This document shows, piece by piece, positions 15,039 to 23,683 of a stretch of DNA of 64,000 nucleotides. The stretch lies in NCBI GenBank assembly GCA_005804885.1, contig SYOX01000063.1, positions 1 through 64,000 on the forward strand, given 5' to 3'. The notes beneath the pieces are model-generated. The model saw only the letters and a list, made by a program, of their open reading frames with translations. It had not been told where the DNA came from and searched no databases. Each line of letters begins with the position of its first letter. Within the stretch, counting starts at the first letter, position 1. The DNA comes from Pseudomonadota bacterium (GTDB lineage: Bacteria > Myxococcota_A > Bradymonadia > Bradymonadales > GCA-2716585). The translations under genes were made by a program, and so were the position numbers.

Positions 15039-16205
15039 GTGGAGGACGATCAGCGCCTCGGTCAGTTCATCCGCGATCGCAAGGTGATCGTCTGCGTCGG
15101 CAGCGGCGGCGTCGGCAAGACGACCGTGTCGGCCGTGGTCGCGCTGCACGCCGCGGTCCTGGGCCGCAAGGTCCTCGTGCTGACGATCGACCCGGCCAGG
15201 CGGCTGGCCAACAGCCTCGGCGTCGAGGCCCTCGACAACGAGGAGCGCCAGATCCCGCTGGCCGCCTTCGAGGAGGCCGGCCTGGCGCCGACCGGCGAGC
15301 TGTGGGCCATGATGCTCGACATGAAGCGCTCCTTCGACCGGCTCGTCGAGCGCTACTCGCCCAACGCCGAGGTGCGGCAGAGCATCTACGACAACCGCCT
15401 CTACAAGTACTTCTCGACGAGCCTGGCCGGGACGCAGGAGTACTCGGCCATGGAGCGCCTCCATGAGCTCTACGAGGAGGGCAACTACGACCTCATCGTG
15501 CTCGACACGCCGCCGACCGTCCACGCGCTCGACTTCCTGGACGCCCCGAAGCGGATGGCCGAGGCGGTCGAGAGCAGCGCGCTCCAGTGGCTCTACAAGC
15601 CCTCGCTGGCCGCCCGCAAGTTCGGCTTCGGGCTCTTCAACATCGGAACGAGCTACGTCCTCAAGACGCTGACCAAGTTCACCGGCGCCGAGATGCTCGA
15701 CGAGCTCTCGAAGTTCCTCTTCAGCTTCCAGCACCTCTTCGACGGCTTCCAGAGCCGCGCCCGGCGAGTGCGCGAGATCCTCGGGGGGCCCGAGTGCGCC
15801 TTCTTCATCGTCACGAGCCCCGACCCGATGACCGTCGACGAGGCGCGCTTCTTCCAGAACCGCCTGATGGACGAGGCCATCCCCTTCGCGGGCTTCATCG
15901 TCAACCGCGTCCACGAGCCCTACCTGCCCCGCGAGGCCCTGGAGGTCACGAGCGCCGAGGTCGGCGCGCAGATCCGCGCGAAGGTCGCCGACATCACGCC
16001 CGAGGCGGCCGAGGCGCTCGGCGAGGCCCTGCTGACCAACGCGATCGAATTCCAGATCCTCGCCGATCTCGACGCCCAGACCCTCAAGGCGCTGCGCGAG
16101 CGCAGCGGCCAGAAGACCCTCATCCGCCACATCCCCTACTTCAGCCGCGACATCCACTCCTTCGAGGGCCTCAACTGGGTCCGTCAAGAACTCTTCGGCC
16201 CCTGA
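15039..16205 (+). CDS. ArsA/Get3-like ATPase, subunit 2
   Basis: 388 residues from GTG 15039, with AAGGAG just upstream. Walker A reads GSGGVGKT (21-28): the signature lysine of the deviant P-loop is Ser here. Switch I is intact (LTIDPARRLANSLG) and LDTPPTVHALDFL matches the switch II block. A long helical insertion (LFSFQHLFDGFQSRARRVRE) fits the client- or membrane-interacting region of Get3-like proteins. This copy has what subunit 1 lacks and the reverse, which suggests complementary ATPase half-sites in a heterodimer (inference). The next gene is a TPR lipoprotein. Confidence 0.88.
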   Translation: MEDDQRLGQFIRDRKVIVCVGSGGVGKTTVSAVVALHAAVLGRKVLVLTIDPARRLANSLGVEALDNEERQIPLAAFEEAGLAPTGELWAMMLDMKRSFDRLVERYSPNAEVRQSIYDNRLYKYFSTSLAGTQEYSAMERLHELYEEGNYDLIVLDTPPTVHALDFLDAPKRMAEAVESSALQWLYKPSLAARKFGFGLFNIGTSYVLKTLTKFTGAEMLDELSKFLFSFQHLFDGFQSRARRVREILGGPECAFFIVTSPDPMTVDEARFFQNRLMDEAIPFAGFIVNRVHEPYLPREALEVTSAEVGAQIRAKVADITPEAAEALGEALLTNAIEFQILADLDAQTLKALRERSGQKTLIRHIPYFSRDIHSFEGLNWVRQELFGP

Positions 16206-16335
16206 ACCCCTTGGTTCTTGATCCGCCGCCGATCTGCCGAACACCCATTGCAGCCTGTCAGGTGTGCGGCGCTGCGTCGTCACAAGAGAGGTCACCTGGC
16301 CCCCGAGCCAGATCCACCGAAGCCCAGAGCCCACC
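16206..16335. other. 130-bp gap between ATPase and TPR lipoprotein
   Basis: I see no convincing terminator or promoter here, so the TPR lipoprotein may be read through from the ATPase genes or have a promoter I cannot recognise. Confidence 0.3.
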
Positions 16336-17580
16336 ATGAAGAGCATCGCCACGACCGCCCTCGCCCTGGCTGCGCTGCTGTGCGCGGCCTGCGCCGGGCA
16401 CCCCGGCCCCGACAAGCCCTCCAGGCTCATCATCGACGAGCTGGCGCTGGACCCGACCCTCATCAAGGCCACCTCCTCCTCGGGCGAGGCGCCGCGCACG
16501 GAGGTGATCGACTCCAGGGAGACCTTCGAGCAGGCCCAGGAGGCCTTCAGCAAGCGCCAGTACGAGAAGGCGGTCGAGAGATACGCCTTGATCATCGAGC
16601 ACTTCCAGGACAGCGACTACTTCCTGGCCTCGCTCTACAACTCGGGGCTGGCGCTGGACTTCACCGGGCGGCACGCCGAGGCCGCCGCGCTCTACCGCAA
16701 GGTCGCGGACACCTTCCCCGGCCGCAGCGAGGCCACCGACGCGCTCTTCAGGCTCGCCGGCAGCCTCGCCCGGCTGGAGCGGCACGCCGAGGTGGTCTCG
16801 GTCATCGACGAGATCGGCGCCCGGACCAGCCTGACGGTCGGCGACAGGATCGAGGCCAGCGTGCGGCTCGGCGACGCCCGCCTCGCGCTCGGCGAGCTGT
16901 CCGCGGCCGAGGAGGCCTACCGCGAGGCGCTGACCATGAACCGCCGCGCCCCCGTCGAGGACGCGCTGCCCGACGACGCCTACTTCATCGCCGGCGCCCA
17001 GTACGGCATCGGCCGCGTCTACCACCACCTCTTCGTCGCCATCAAGTTCAAGCTTCCCATCGAGCGCATGGAGGGCGATCTGCGCGACAAGATTCAGCTT
17101 TTTGAGCAGTCACAGTCCCTCTACATCCGCACCATAAGGCTGGCGCACCCCTACTGGACGACCGCCTCGCGCTACCAGATCGCGAAGATGTACGAGGACT
17201 TCTACGCCGACCTCCTGACCTCGGAGATCCCGGAGCTGACCGACGAGGAGGCCGAGCTCTACTTCGAAGAGCTGCGCAAGAAGCTGCGCCCGCTGATGGA
17301 CCGCGCCCTCCAGTACTACGAGCGCACCATCACGCTCTCTGAGCGCCAGGGGGTCGACAACCAGTACACCCAGATGACCCAGGAGGCCCTCGATCGCCTC
17401 AAGTCCTACCTGACCGACCCCAGGCTCCAGATCCAGGAGGCCAACAAGGTCCGCGCCGGCCAGAAGATCGAGGCCCTCGGCCTGCCCCCCGATGAGGAGC
17501 GCGTGCGCCCCGTCGAGGAGGCCCCCCAACGCCAACCCGAGGCGCCGACCGAGGACGGCGGCGACTCCAGGGCCCCCTAG
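16336..17580 (+). CDS. TPR lipoprotein
   Basis: 414 residues from ATG 16336. Signal peptide with lipobox CAAC near residue 19. Tetratricopeptide repeats run from about residue 55 to 200 (AQEAFSKRQYEKAVERYALI, LYNSGLALDFTGRHAEAAAL, LFRLAGSLARLERHAEVV, LGELSAAEEAYREAL), followed by a helical region and a Pro/Glu-rich tail. Resembles BamD/YfgC-like or gliding-associated TPR lipoproteins in layout, but no specific family is claimed. Its stop codon is directly abutted by a foldback repeat element. Confidence 0.86.
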   Translation: MKSIATTALALAALLCAACAGHPGPDKPSRLIIDELALDPTLIKATSSSGEAPRTEVIDSRETFEQAQEAFSKRQYEKAVERYALIIEHFQDSDYFLASLYNSGLALDFTGRHAEAAALYRKVADTFPGRSEATDALFRLAGSLARLERHAEVVSVIDEIGARTSLTVGDRIEASVRLGDARLALGELSAAEEAYREALTMNRRAPVEDALPDDAYFIAGAQYGIGRVYHHLFVAIKFKLPIERMEGDLRDKIQLFEQSQSLYIRTIRLAHPYWTTASRYQIAKMYEDFYADLLTSEIPELTDEEAELYFEELRKKLRPLMDRALQYYERTITLSERQGVDNQYTQMTQEALDRLKSYLTDPRLQIQEANKVRAGQKIEALGLPPDEERVRPVEEAPQRQPEAPTEDGGDSRAP

Positions 17581-17801
17581 AACGCTGACCGGTTTGACTC
17601 CCATCGGCCAACGGGCCGACAACGACGCCGTCGGCAAGATCGATGCCGGCGTCGTCGATGCGAGCACAGCTTGTGCCGGCGGGCCAAAGGGCCCGCCTGT
17701 GCGTCACCCACTGGGTGCTCCTCCTTGGCGTCTATCTGGCCGACGGCGTCTTCGCTGTCGGCCTCGCCGGCCTCGGTCCCTCAAACCAATCAGCGTTCTA
17801 G
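17577..17801. mobile_element. foldback/MITE-like element, copy 1
   Basis: About 225 bp with long terminal inverted repeats: CTAGAACGCTGACCGGTTTG at the left pairs with CAAACCAATCAGCGTTCTAG at the right (two mismatches in 21 bp when the next base is included). Inner arms also pair (CCGACAACGACGCCGTCGGC with GCCGACGGCGTCTTCGCTGT), and the centre holds a perfect hairpin GGCGGGCC-AAAG-GGCCCGCC (17678-17697). A second copy lies at 39203-39381. There is no ORF inside. It sits right after the TPR gene stop codon. The structure fits a non-autonomous IS-derived element. Confidence 0.75.
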
Positions 17802-17856
17802 GATCCCAAGCCGCCGCAGGGTCAAGGGGCGCTCGGGGCCGGGTGAGGGCGTCGGC
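17802..17856. other. short convergent gap
   Basis: 55 bp between the foldback element and the stop of the large membrane protein gene. No distinct signal seen; the hairpin in the element may serve as terminator. Confidence 0.3.
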
Positions 17857-20442
17857 TCAAGGGCCGGCGACGAAGCCGCGGTGGAAGTCTTCGAAGAGCT
17901 CGGGGGTCTCGGCGATCATGACGCCGATGAGCATGCCCTGGGCGGTGAAGGCGTAGCCGATCAGCAGCGCGGAGATCAGCAAGGCGGCGAGGCCAGGCAG
18001 CATCGCTCCCAGACCGGCGCTGAGCGACAGGCTCAGGGCGCCCGAGGCGGCCATGCCGATCGCGATCCCGACGCAGGTCATCACCAGCGCGATCCCCATC
18101 CCCGCGACGAAGCCGTAGCGCCCCCCGCCGGCCTTGATGGCGCGCGCCAGGTAGAGCGGGTTGAAGATGTCCGAGGTGCGGGTGCCGAGCGAGAGGATCG
18201 TCAACGTCATCGGCCAGCAGTAGAGCGCCCCGGTCAGCAGCAGCAGGAAGAGCAGGAAGCGGGCGACAGGGAAGCCCTCGATGGCCTCCTGTGAGGCCCC
18301 GGCCTTCTCGGCGGCGATGGTGTAGACCTGCCTCCGGCTGGGGTCGACCAGGACCCGCTTGCCCTCCTTGGTCAGGGCGACGTTGGCCGGCGTGTTGGGC
18401 AGGAAGAGGACGCGCGCGCCCTGGGCGTCAAAGAAGGGCTCCTCGGGCGACCACTCCCGGGTGCGGCTTGGGTCCTGGGTGGCCAGGGCCACGTCTCGGG
18501 CGGCGTCGCCGGTGGCCAGCAGCCCCGAGCCCACCCAGATCGGCAGGGCGAAGAAGAGCAGCGCGAAGATCGTCATCAGGACGCCGCCCTTGAGCAGATC
18601 CTCGCGGTCAAAGCCCAGCTTCGGCGCGGTCAGATCGCCGTGGAGGGCCTGCGTGGCCGCCCGGCTGAAGCTGCTGGTCTGGGCCACCATGGCGATCATC
18701 AGCAAGGAGATCGCGGCGGCCAGCATCACGCCGGAGCCCTGGCTCAGGAGGAGCACGCCGGTCAGCAACACCGCCATGATGGGCAACCACAGGATCCCTG
18801 CGCCGAGCATCGGCGCGAGCATTGCCCTGGGCACCGTCGGCCAGAAGGCCCTGGCCGGGGCGGCGACGGCGGCCGGTCGAGGCAAGCCCCGCGCTGGCGT
18901 CAGGACTCTGGGTGGCGGTGGCCTCAAGGGCCCGGTCGAGCCTTCGGAGGCCGCCTCGCCATCGCCTCTCGGGCGAGCGGCCTTGGGCTCGGGGTTCGCT
19001 GGCGTCGACCGGGCGGGCAGAGGCGAGGTCGTCGGGCCGGCGCTCGGCGCCTCGGCTCCTTTGAGCGCTGGCGCGTCGTCGAGGGCGGCGGGCGGCCCAG
19101 GCGAGCCGCGCTCGTCCGAGATCAGCGGATTATCGGCGCGCCCCCGGGGGCGCTGGCTGCGTCTGGGGGCGGCGTCGTCAGCGTCCAGGGCGTCGTCGGC
19201 CAGCGGCGGGGGGGTGTCTCCGTGCCCTGCGAGGGCCAGCGGGTCGAGGAGCTGGAGCTCTCCGTGGTCGCGGTCGTAGAGGAGGGATTCGAGGCTCGGT
19301 TGATTGTCGTCGACGCCGCGTTCGACTTCGAAGCCCGCGACGCCGGAGGGCGCGGCGTCGCCGGAGATGGCGTTCTGCTCGACGACGAAGCCGTCCTCGT
19401 CCTCATCGGGCGGCCAGACGCCGTCGACGGTGATCCCGGCGTCGGCGCCGACGATGCGGCCGGGGAGGTCGTCGGCGTCGATGTTGTGGATCAGGAGTTC
19501 GTCGAGGGGGTTGGCGGACGGGGGCCTGGGCGCTGGCTCGGCGCTGCGGAAGATCTTCACCGAGGGCGCCGGCTGCATGACGATGGGCGTGGGTGGGGCC
19601 TCCAGTCGGGTATGCATGGCCGCCGAGGAGCCTCGGGCCAGCGCCGCGGCCTTGGCGGCCTCGAGCATGTCCAGGTGTTGCTCGGAGGCGTCGGTGGAGG
19701 GGTCCCAGCCCCCAGCGGGGACGTCGCCGAAGGGATCCGAGCCGAGGCTGGAGTAGAGGTCGTCGAGGAGGGGGGCTGCGACGGCGGCGCCATCGGAGGG
19801 GGCGCTGTGGGTTGCGGCGACGAACTCGGCCTCGATGACGGGATCGTCCCAGGGATTCGAGTCGCTCTCCGCGACGAACTCGTCGAGGTCGATCCTGTCG
19901 ACGAGGGCGTCGATCGGGGGGGCCTTGTGGGGCGTCGCCCTGGGCGGCGCGGCGAACTCGGTCTCGACGGGGTTGCCCTTCCTGGCTTCGGGGTTGTTGG
20001 GGGCGGCCTCGGCGGGGTCAGGCGAGGTGCGCCGGATGGGTCGGCTGGCCGGCTGCCCGGGGATCTGGAGGGTCTGTTGGGATCGGGCGGCCTGGCGCGA
20101 GACAGAGACGGTGTTGAGGCGTCCGATGGCGGCGCGGGCGCCGTTGGTGGAGTCGCTCTGACCGCTGCTGGTCTGGAGGGCGGCCTCTTGGGAGGGCTCC
20201 TCGCGCCGGACCTCGACCTCGGCGCCGATCTTGTGGAGCGTCTGGACGTAGGCCCGCGCGGTCTCCTTGGTGGCGCCCCGCTTGACCACGACGGGGATGT
20301 TCTCGACGAAGCGCTCGGCGGTGGCGAGGTCGGTGCCGAAGGCCAACCGGACGCGCGCGACGGCGTCTTCGCGCGCGACGTCGGGCGGGAAGCCTGTCAG
20401 GACGATTGTCAGCCGTAAGGGGTCTTCGCTGGGTGTGCTCAT
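17857..20442 (-). CDS. large multi-domain membrane protein with N-terminal L7/L12-like domain
   Basis: 861 residues from ATG 20442. Residues about 10-80 (LTIVLTGFPPDVAREDAVAR, LATAERFVENIPVVVKRGAT, ETARAYVQTLHKIGAEVEV) follow the pattern of the ribosomal L7/L12 C-terminal fold (VKxVRxxTGLGLKEAKxLV ... GAxVEVK). A long acidic, Pro/Ala-rich low-complexity region follows (about 90-520), then a C-terminal part with about seven membrane helices (GAGILWLPIMAVLLTGVLLL, GVMLAAAISLLMIAMV, VLMTIFALLFFALPIWVGSG, FLLFLLLLTGALYCWPM, and a last cluster). The C-terminal block YLARAIKAGGGRYGFVAGM looks conserved. Function unknown; divergent from the SPFH operon. Confidence 0.85.
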   Translation of the reverse strand: MSTPSEDPLRLTIVLTGFPPDVAREDAVARVRLAFGTDLATAERFVENIPVVVKRGATKETARAYVQTLHKIGAEVEVRREEPSQEAALQTSSGQSDSTNGARAAIGRLNTVSVSRQAARSQQTLQIPGQPASRPIRRTSPDPAEAAPNNPEARKGNPVETEFAAPPRATPHKAPPIDALVDRIDLDEFVAESDSNPWDDPVIEAEFVAATHSAPSDGAAVAAPLLDDLYSSLGSDPFGDVPAGGWDPSTDASEQHLDMLEAAKAAALARGSSAAMHTRLEAPPTPIVMQPAPSVKIFRSAEPAPRPPSANPLDELLIHNIDADDLPGRIVGADAGITVDGVWPPDEDEDGFVVEQNAISGDAAPSGVAGFEVERGVDDNQPSLESLLYDRDHGELQLLDPLALAGHGDTPPPLADDALDADDAAPRRSQRPRGRADNPLISDERGSPGPPAALDDAPALKGAEAPSAGPTTSPLPARSTPANPEPKAARPRGDGEAASEGSTGPLRPPPPRVLTPARGLPRPAAVAAPARAFWPTVPRAMLAPMLGAGILWLPIMAVLLTGVLLLSQGSGVMLAAAISLLMIAMVAQTSSFSRAATQALHGDLTAPKLGFDREDLLKGGVLMTIFALLFFALPIWVGSGLLATGDAARDVALATQDPSRTREWSPEEPFFDAQGARVLFLPNTPANVALTKEGKRVLVDPSRRQVYTIAAEKAGASQEAIEGFPVARFLLFLLLLTGALYCWPMTLTILSLGTRTSDIFNPLYLARAIKAGGGRYGFVAGMGIALVMTCVGIAIGMAASGALSLSLSAGLGAMLPGLAALLISALLIGYAFTAQGMLIGVMIAETPELFEDFHRGFVAGP

Positions 20443-20477
20443 CGGGCTCCACCGAGGGGGTTGCCACCTGGTTGCGT

Positions 20478-20507
20478 ACATTAACGCCCCTGGCGCGCTT
20501 CGTCCAT
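20478..20507 (-). promoter_or_regulatory. putative promoter of the large membrane protein
   Basis: Minus strand ATGGAC (20507-20502), 18-bp spacer, TAATGT (20483-20478), 35 nt upstream of ATG 20442. Confidence 0.42.
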
Positions 20508-20588
20508 TGGATCTGAGGGCTGGTCAGCGTCAGAGCCGCGCGCTATGGTGTGCGCTGATGGAGAGAGGGTCAACGCAGGAGGTCAGCG

Positions 20589-21134
20589 ATGCCCAACGTC
20601 ATCGCCTTCCTGGTGATTGTCGCGATCATCATCGGGGTGATTGTCCTGCTTGGTCGCCGGGCCGCGCGGCCCGAGCGTCGGCTCTTGCGGGACTTCAGGA
20701 GGCTGCGCCGCTTGATCCTGTCGAGCATCCAGCGCCCGCACCGCGCGGAGGCCGAGCGGCTCCTGGGGGGCTGCGAGTCCTATTTGGCGGGCCTGCTCGA
20801 CGCCAGAGAGAGGCACGCGCTGCTGGGGTCGATGGCCGGGGCCGCCGCCGAGATGACGGGGCTGCCCCCTGGAGAGCAGGGCCAGCGGGTGCTGGAGGTC
20901 TTCGATCGGCGCATGGCCGAGGATCTGTCGGGCTTCTTCACCAGCCTGACGCGGATCTCCGCCGTGGTGGGCCTGCAGCGCGAGGAGACGCTGGACGCGC
21001 TGCGCTCCTTCACCGAGGATCTAGAGATCCAGCGCGAGGCGCTGGCGGAGCTGGCCGACGAGTTCAATCAAGGCCCCGTCCGCGCGATCCCCGAGGATCG
21101 GGCGGTGACGGCGGGGCGCAAGGCGGGATCATGA
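20589..21134 (+). CDS. single-pass membrane protein of unknown function
   Basis: 181 residues from ATG 20589, with AGGAGG at good spacing. One N-terminal membrane helix (VIAFLVIVAIIIGVIVLLG) is followed by a basic stop-transfer region and a fully helical cytoplasmic domain (LLRDFRRLRRLILSSIQRPH, ERHALLGSMAGAAAEM, LEVFDRRMAEDL, SFTEDLEIQREALAELADEF). No family recognised. The gene is directly upstream of, and probably coupled to, an SPFH-domain protein, so it may work with that membrane scaffold (inference). Confidence 0.83.
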   Translation: MPNVIAFLVIVAIIIGVIVLLGRRAARPERRLLRDFRRLRRLILSSIQRPHRAEAERLLGGCESYLAGLLDARERHALLGSMAGAAAEMTGLPPGEQGQRVLEVFDRRMAEDLSGFFTSLTRISAVVGLQREETLDALRSFTEDLEIQREALAELADEFNQGPVRAIPEDRAVTAGRKAGS

Positions 21135-21148
21135 CCTGGAGGTATGAG

Positions 21149-22174
21149 ATGAAGGTGTTCTTCAAGGATGGGGCGCTTCGGGCGCTGCCGGTGGTTTTCG
21201 GGCTCGTGGCGCTGACGGGGTGCGGGACGGAGGACATCCCGCCGGGCAACAAGGGCTTCCTCTTTGACAGGACAGGGGCGCTGGCCCTCTACACCGGCGG
21301 TCACGGCCTGGTGAAGGACACGATGCTGGGGCCTGGGACGCACTACACGGGGCTCTACGACGAGGTCCGGGACGTCGACTGCAAGGACGAGCAGGGCAAG
21401 GAGACCATCGACGTGCTGACGAAGTCGGACCTGACGGTCAAGGTCGACCTGCGCATCACCTACAGCGCCAACTGCGACAACCAGGAGGACATGGTCAAGA
21501 TCATCGAGCAGGTCGCGCCCGACGACGGCAGCACGGTCAACGGGAAGGAGCTCTACGATCGCTACCTCCTGCCGATCTTGCGGGAGTCATTGCGCAACCG
21601 CCTGGCCGCGGTCACGATCGAAGACGTCAAGAACGTGCGCCAGGAGCTGCGCGATGGGATCCGCAAGGATCTGGACGAGGGGATCGTCAATCGCGGCAAC
21701 CCGGTCAGGATCAAGATCCTGACCGTCTCCGACATCCAGCTGCCCCTGGACATCATCGAGAAGAACAAGCAGATCGAGCTTGCGCGCCAGGAGGCCGAGC
21801 AGGAGCAGGAGAAGCAGAAGGCGTCCAAGTTCCGGCTTGAGCGCGAGCTCTTCGAGGCCCAGGAGGATCGCAAGGTCAAGCGCGAGGAGGCCGAGCGGAT
21901 CAAGGAGGTCTCCGAGATCGACGCCCAGCGCGACAAGGCGGTGCAGATCCTCAAGGCCGAGGCCGATCTGGAGGCCAAGAAGCGCGAGGCCGAGGGCATC
22001 CTGGAGGTCCGCACGCAGCTCTCGGGCGATTACCTGCGCTACCTCCAGATCCTCAAGGACAACGAGGTGCGCATGGAGCTGGCCCGCTCGATGGCCCATG
22101 GGACCAAGTGGTACGTCGGCCCCGACTTCCTCATCCCGCCCGACACCGACGCCAAGATCTCCGTCACGCGCTGA
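21149..22174 (+). CDS. SPFH/Band 7 (prohibitin-like) domain lipoprotein
   Basis: 341 residues from ATG 21149, chosen for GGAGG at 6-nt spacing; ATG 21131 overlapping the upstream stop is the alternative. The N-terminus is a lipoprotein signal (lipobox LTGC) instead of the usual SPFH membrane helix. The SPFH domain follows: PPGNKGFLFDRTG, GLVKDTMLGPGTHYTGLYDE, VDVLTKSDLTVKVDLRITY-like strands, ELYDRYLLPILRESLRNRLA and VRIKILTVSDIQLPLDII. A long charged coiled coil (ARQEAEQEQEKQKASKFRLE to KKREAEGILEVR) leads to a C-terminal GTKWYVGPDFLIP. Role: oligomeric membrane scaffold. A lipid-anchored form is unusual. Confidence 0.88.
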   Translation: MKVFFKDGALRALPVVFGLVALTGCGTEDIPPGNKGFLFDRTGALALYTGGHGLVKDTMLGPGTHYTGLYDEVRDVDCKDEQGKETIDVLTKSDLTVKVDLRITYSANCDNQEDMVKIIEQVAPDDGSTVNGKELYDRYLLPILRESLRNRLAAVTIEDVKNVRQELRDGIRKDLDEGIVNRGNPVRIKILTVSDIQLPLDIIEKNKQIELARQEAEQEQEKQKASKFRLERELFEAQEDRKVKREEAERIKEVSEIDAQRDKAVQILKAEADLEAKKREAEGILEVRTQLSGDYLRYLQILKDNEVRMELARSMAHGTKWYVGPDFLIPPDTDAKISVTR

Positions 22175-22219
22175 CCCAGGGCAAGCTCTCCGCCTCGCGC
22201 CAGGATCCAGGGGGTCGTC

Positions 22220-23113
22220 GTGCTGCCTTCCATCGACTCGATCCGCTGCTTCGTCGAGGCGGCGCGCTTCTTGAACTTCCGCGCGGCGGCGCGCGCGGTG
22301 TCGTTGACCCCGGCGGCGCTGGGCAAGCGCATCCAGCAGCTTGAGGATCAGCTCGGCACCTCGCTCTTTCACCGGACCACGCGCAGGGTGGAGCTGACCG
22401 AGGCGGGGCTGGCGCTGCTGCCGCGCGCCCGCGCGCTGCTTGACGCCGCCGAGGCCTGCGTGCGAGCCGGCCGCGGCGAGACCGGCCCCCCCGAGATGGC
22501 GCTGATGGTCGGGACGCGCCACGAGCTGGGGCTGTCCTGGCTCGTCCCGATCCTGCCGGCGCTGCGGGCGGCGCTGCCGCACATCACCTTCCACCTCTAC
22601 TTCAGCTCCGGTCCGGATCTGGAAATGCGCGTACATACTCAGGAAATCGACTGCGCGGTGACGTCGCGTCACGTCACCGATCCGCGCATCGACATGATCC
22701 GGCTGCACAGCGAGGATTACGCCCTCGTTGGCCAGCCGGCGCTGCTGGCCCGCCAGCCCCTTGAGCGCGACGAGGACGCGGCGGCCCACACCCTGATCGA
22801 CGCCCACGCCGACCTGCCGCTCTTTCGCTACTGGCGCGACGCGCCCGAGGGCGGCGATCGCCTGCGCTTTGGTCGGGTGCTGTGCATGGGGACGATCGCG
22901 GCGATCCGGGCGCTGGTCCTGTCCGGCGAGGGGGTCGGGGTGTTGCCGCGCTACCTCGTGGCGGGGGATCTGTCCTCGGGGGCGCTGGAGGAGCTCTTCG
23001 TCGGGGTCAAGCCGCTCACCGATCACTTCCGGCTGATCTTCCGCGCCGACGATCCCAGGCGCAGCGTCTTCGTCGCGCTGGCCGGGCAGATGCTGGCCGA
23101 GCCGCTGCGCTGA
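22220..23113 (+). CDS. LysR-family transcriptional regulator
   Basis: 297 residues from GTG 22220. Winged-helix DNA-binding region in the first 60 residues (IDSIRCFVEAARFLNFRAAA, SLTPAALGKRIQQLEDQLG, SLFHRTTRRVELTEAGLALL), then the periplasmic-binding-protein-like effector domain (LSWLVPILPALRAALPHITF, DCAVTSRHV, LVLSGEGVGVLPRYLV). Closest in pattern to the GcvA group. Inducer unknown. It lies 45 bp after the SPFH gene on the same strand; the target genes cannot be told from context, and no divergent partner gene is present. Confidence 0.93.
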   Translation: MLPSIDSIRCFVEAARFLNFRAAARAVSLTPAALGKRIQQLEDQLGTSLFHRTTRRVELTEAGLALLPRARALLDAAEACVRAGRGETGPPEMALMVGTRHELGLSWLVPILPALRAALPHITFHLYFSSGPDLEMRVHTQEIDCAVTSRHVTDPRIDMIRLHSEDYALVGQPALLARQPLERDEDAAAHTLIDAHADLPLFRYWRDAPEGGDRLRFGRVLCMGTIAAIRALVLSGEGVGVLPRYLVAGDLSSGALEELFVGVKPLTDHFRLIFRADDPRRSVFVALAGQMLAEPLR

Positions 23114-23172
23114 GCGAGCTGGCGGTGGGCGGTCAGGGCGGGTGAGGGCCTCGGAGCCTGCCTGGAGGGCTC

Positions 23173-23192
23173 GGCCCCTTGCGGCAGGGGCC
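23173..23192. terminator. hairpin between convergent genes
   Basis: GGCCCCT-TGCGGC-AGGGGCC, 7-bp stem, no T-run. It sits between the LysR stop and the stop of the lipoprotein gene at 23193; a weak terminator for one or both. Confidence 0.45.
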
Positions 23193-23669
23193 TCAGTCGT
23201 AGTCTGCGGACTCGACGATGGCGTTCAGGGCGGCCTGCTGGGCCTCCCAGCTCTCGGACGAGGCGGCGGTCTCGATGGTGACGATGGTGTCGTCGATGAC
23301 GAAGACGGCCACGTTGTAGCGGAAGGGCGTGCCGGCCTGATCGACCTGGAAATGGAGCTGCCTGCCCGTCATGTTGCGGGTCTTGACCTCGGTGGTGTCG
23401 AGCAGCTCATAGCCTTGACCATCGACCAGCTCGCGGGCCAGCGCCTTGGCCCAGAAGTCCACCGAGCCCTCCTCGTCGTTGTCGCGCTCGCGCAGGACGA
23501 CGACGGCGCCGTCGGTGTTGACGGCCTTCCAGTCGTAGTCGCGCCATTCGATGTCCTCGTCGGCCAGGGCGACGAAGTCGTTGGGCAGGGTGAACTCGGT
23601 GTTGGGGCCGCAGGCGGCCAGCAGCCCGGCCAGCGCCGCGAAGAGGAGGGCGTCTCGTGGGGTGATCAT
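23193..23669 (-). CDS. lipoprotein of unknown function
   Basis: 158 residues from ATG 23669. Lipobox LAAC at residue 20. Mature part is a small alpha/beta domain (DFVALADEDIEWRDYDWKAV, GAVVVLRERDNDEEGSVDFW, RQLHFQVDQAGTPFRYNVAV, FVIDDTIVTIETAASSESW) in the style of PsbP/MOG1-like lipoproteins. Lies 14 bp behind a DUF4349 lipoprotein and is likely in its operon. Function unknown. Confidence 0.83.
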   Translation of the reverse strand: MITPRDALLFAALAGLLAACGPNTEFTLPNDFVALADEDIEWRDYDWKAVNTDGAVVVLRERDNDEEGSVDFWAKALARELVDGQGYELLDTTEVKTRNMTGRQLHFQVDQAGTPFRYNVAVFVIDDTIVTIETAASSESWEAQQAALNAIVESADYD

Positions 23670-23683
23670 GGGCGCTGACCTCA

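Noticed and set aside
14060-16205. Arsenic resistance operon
   Set aside because: Only ArsA-like ATPases are present; no arsB, arsC, arsD or arsR, and switch residues are altered.
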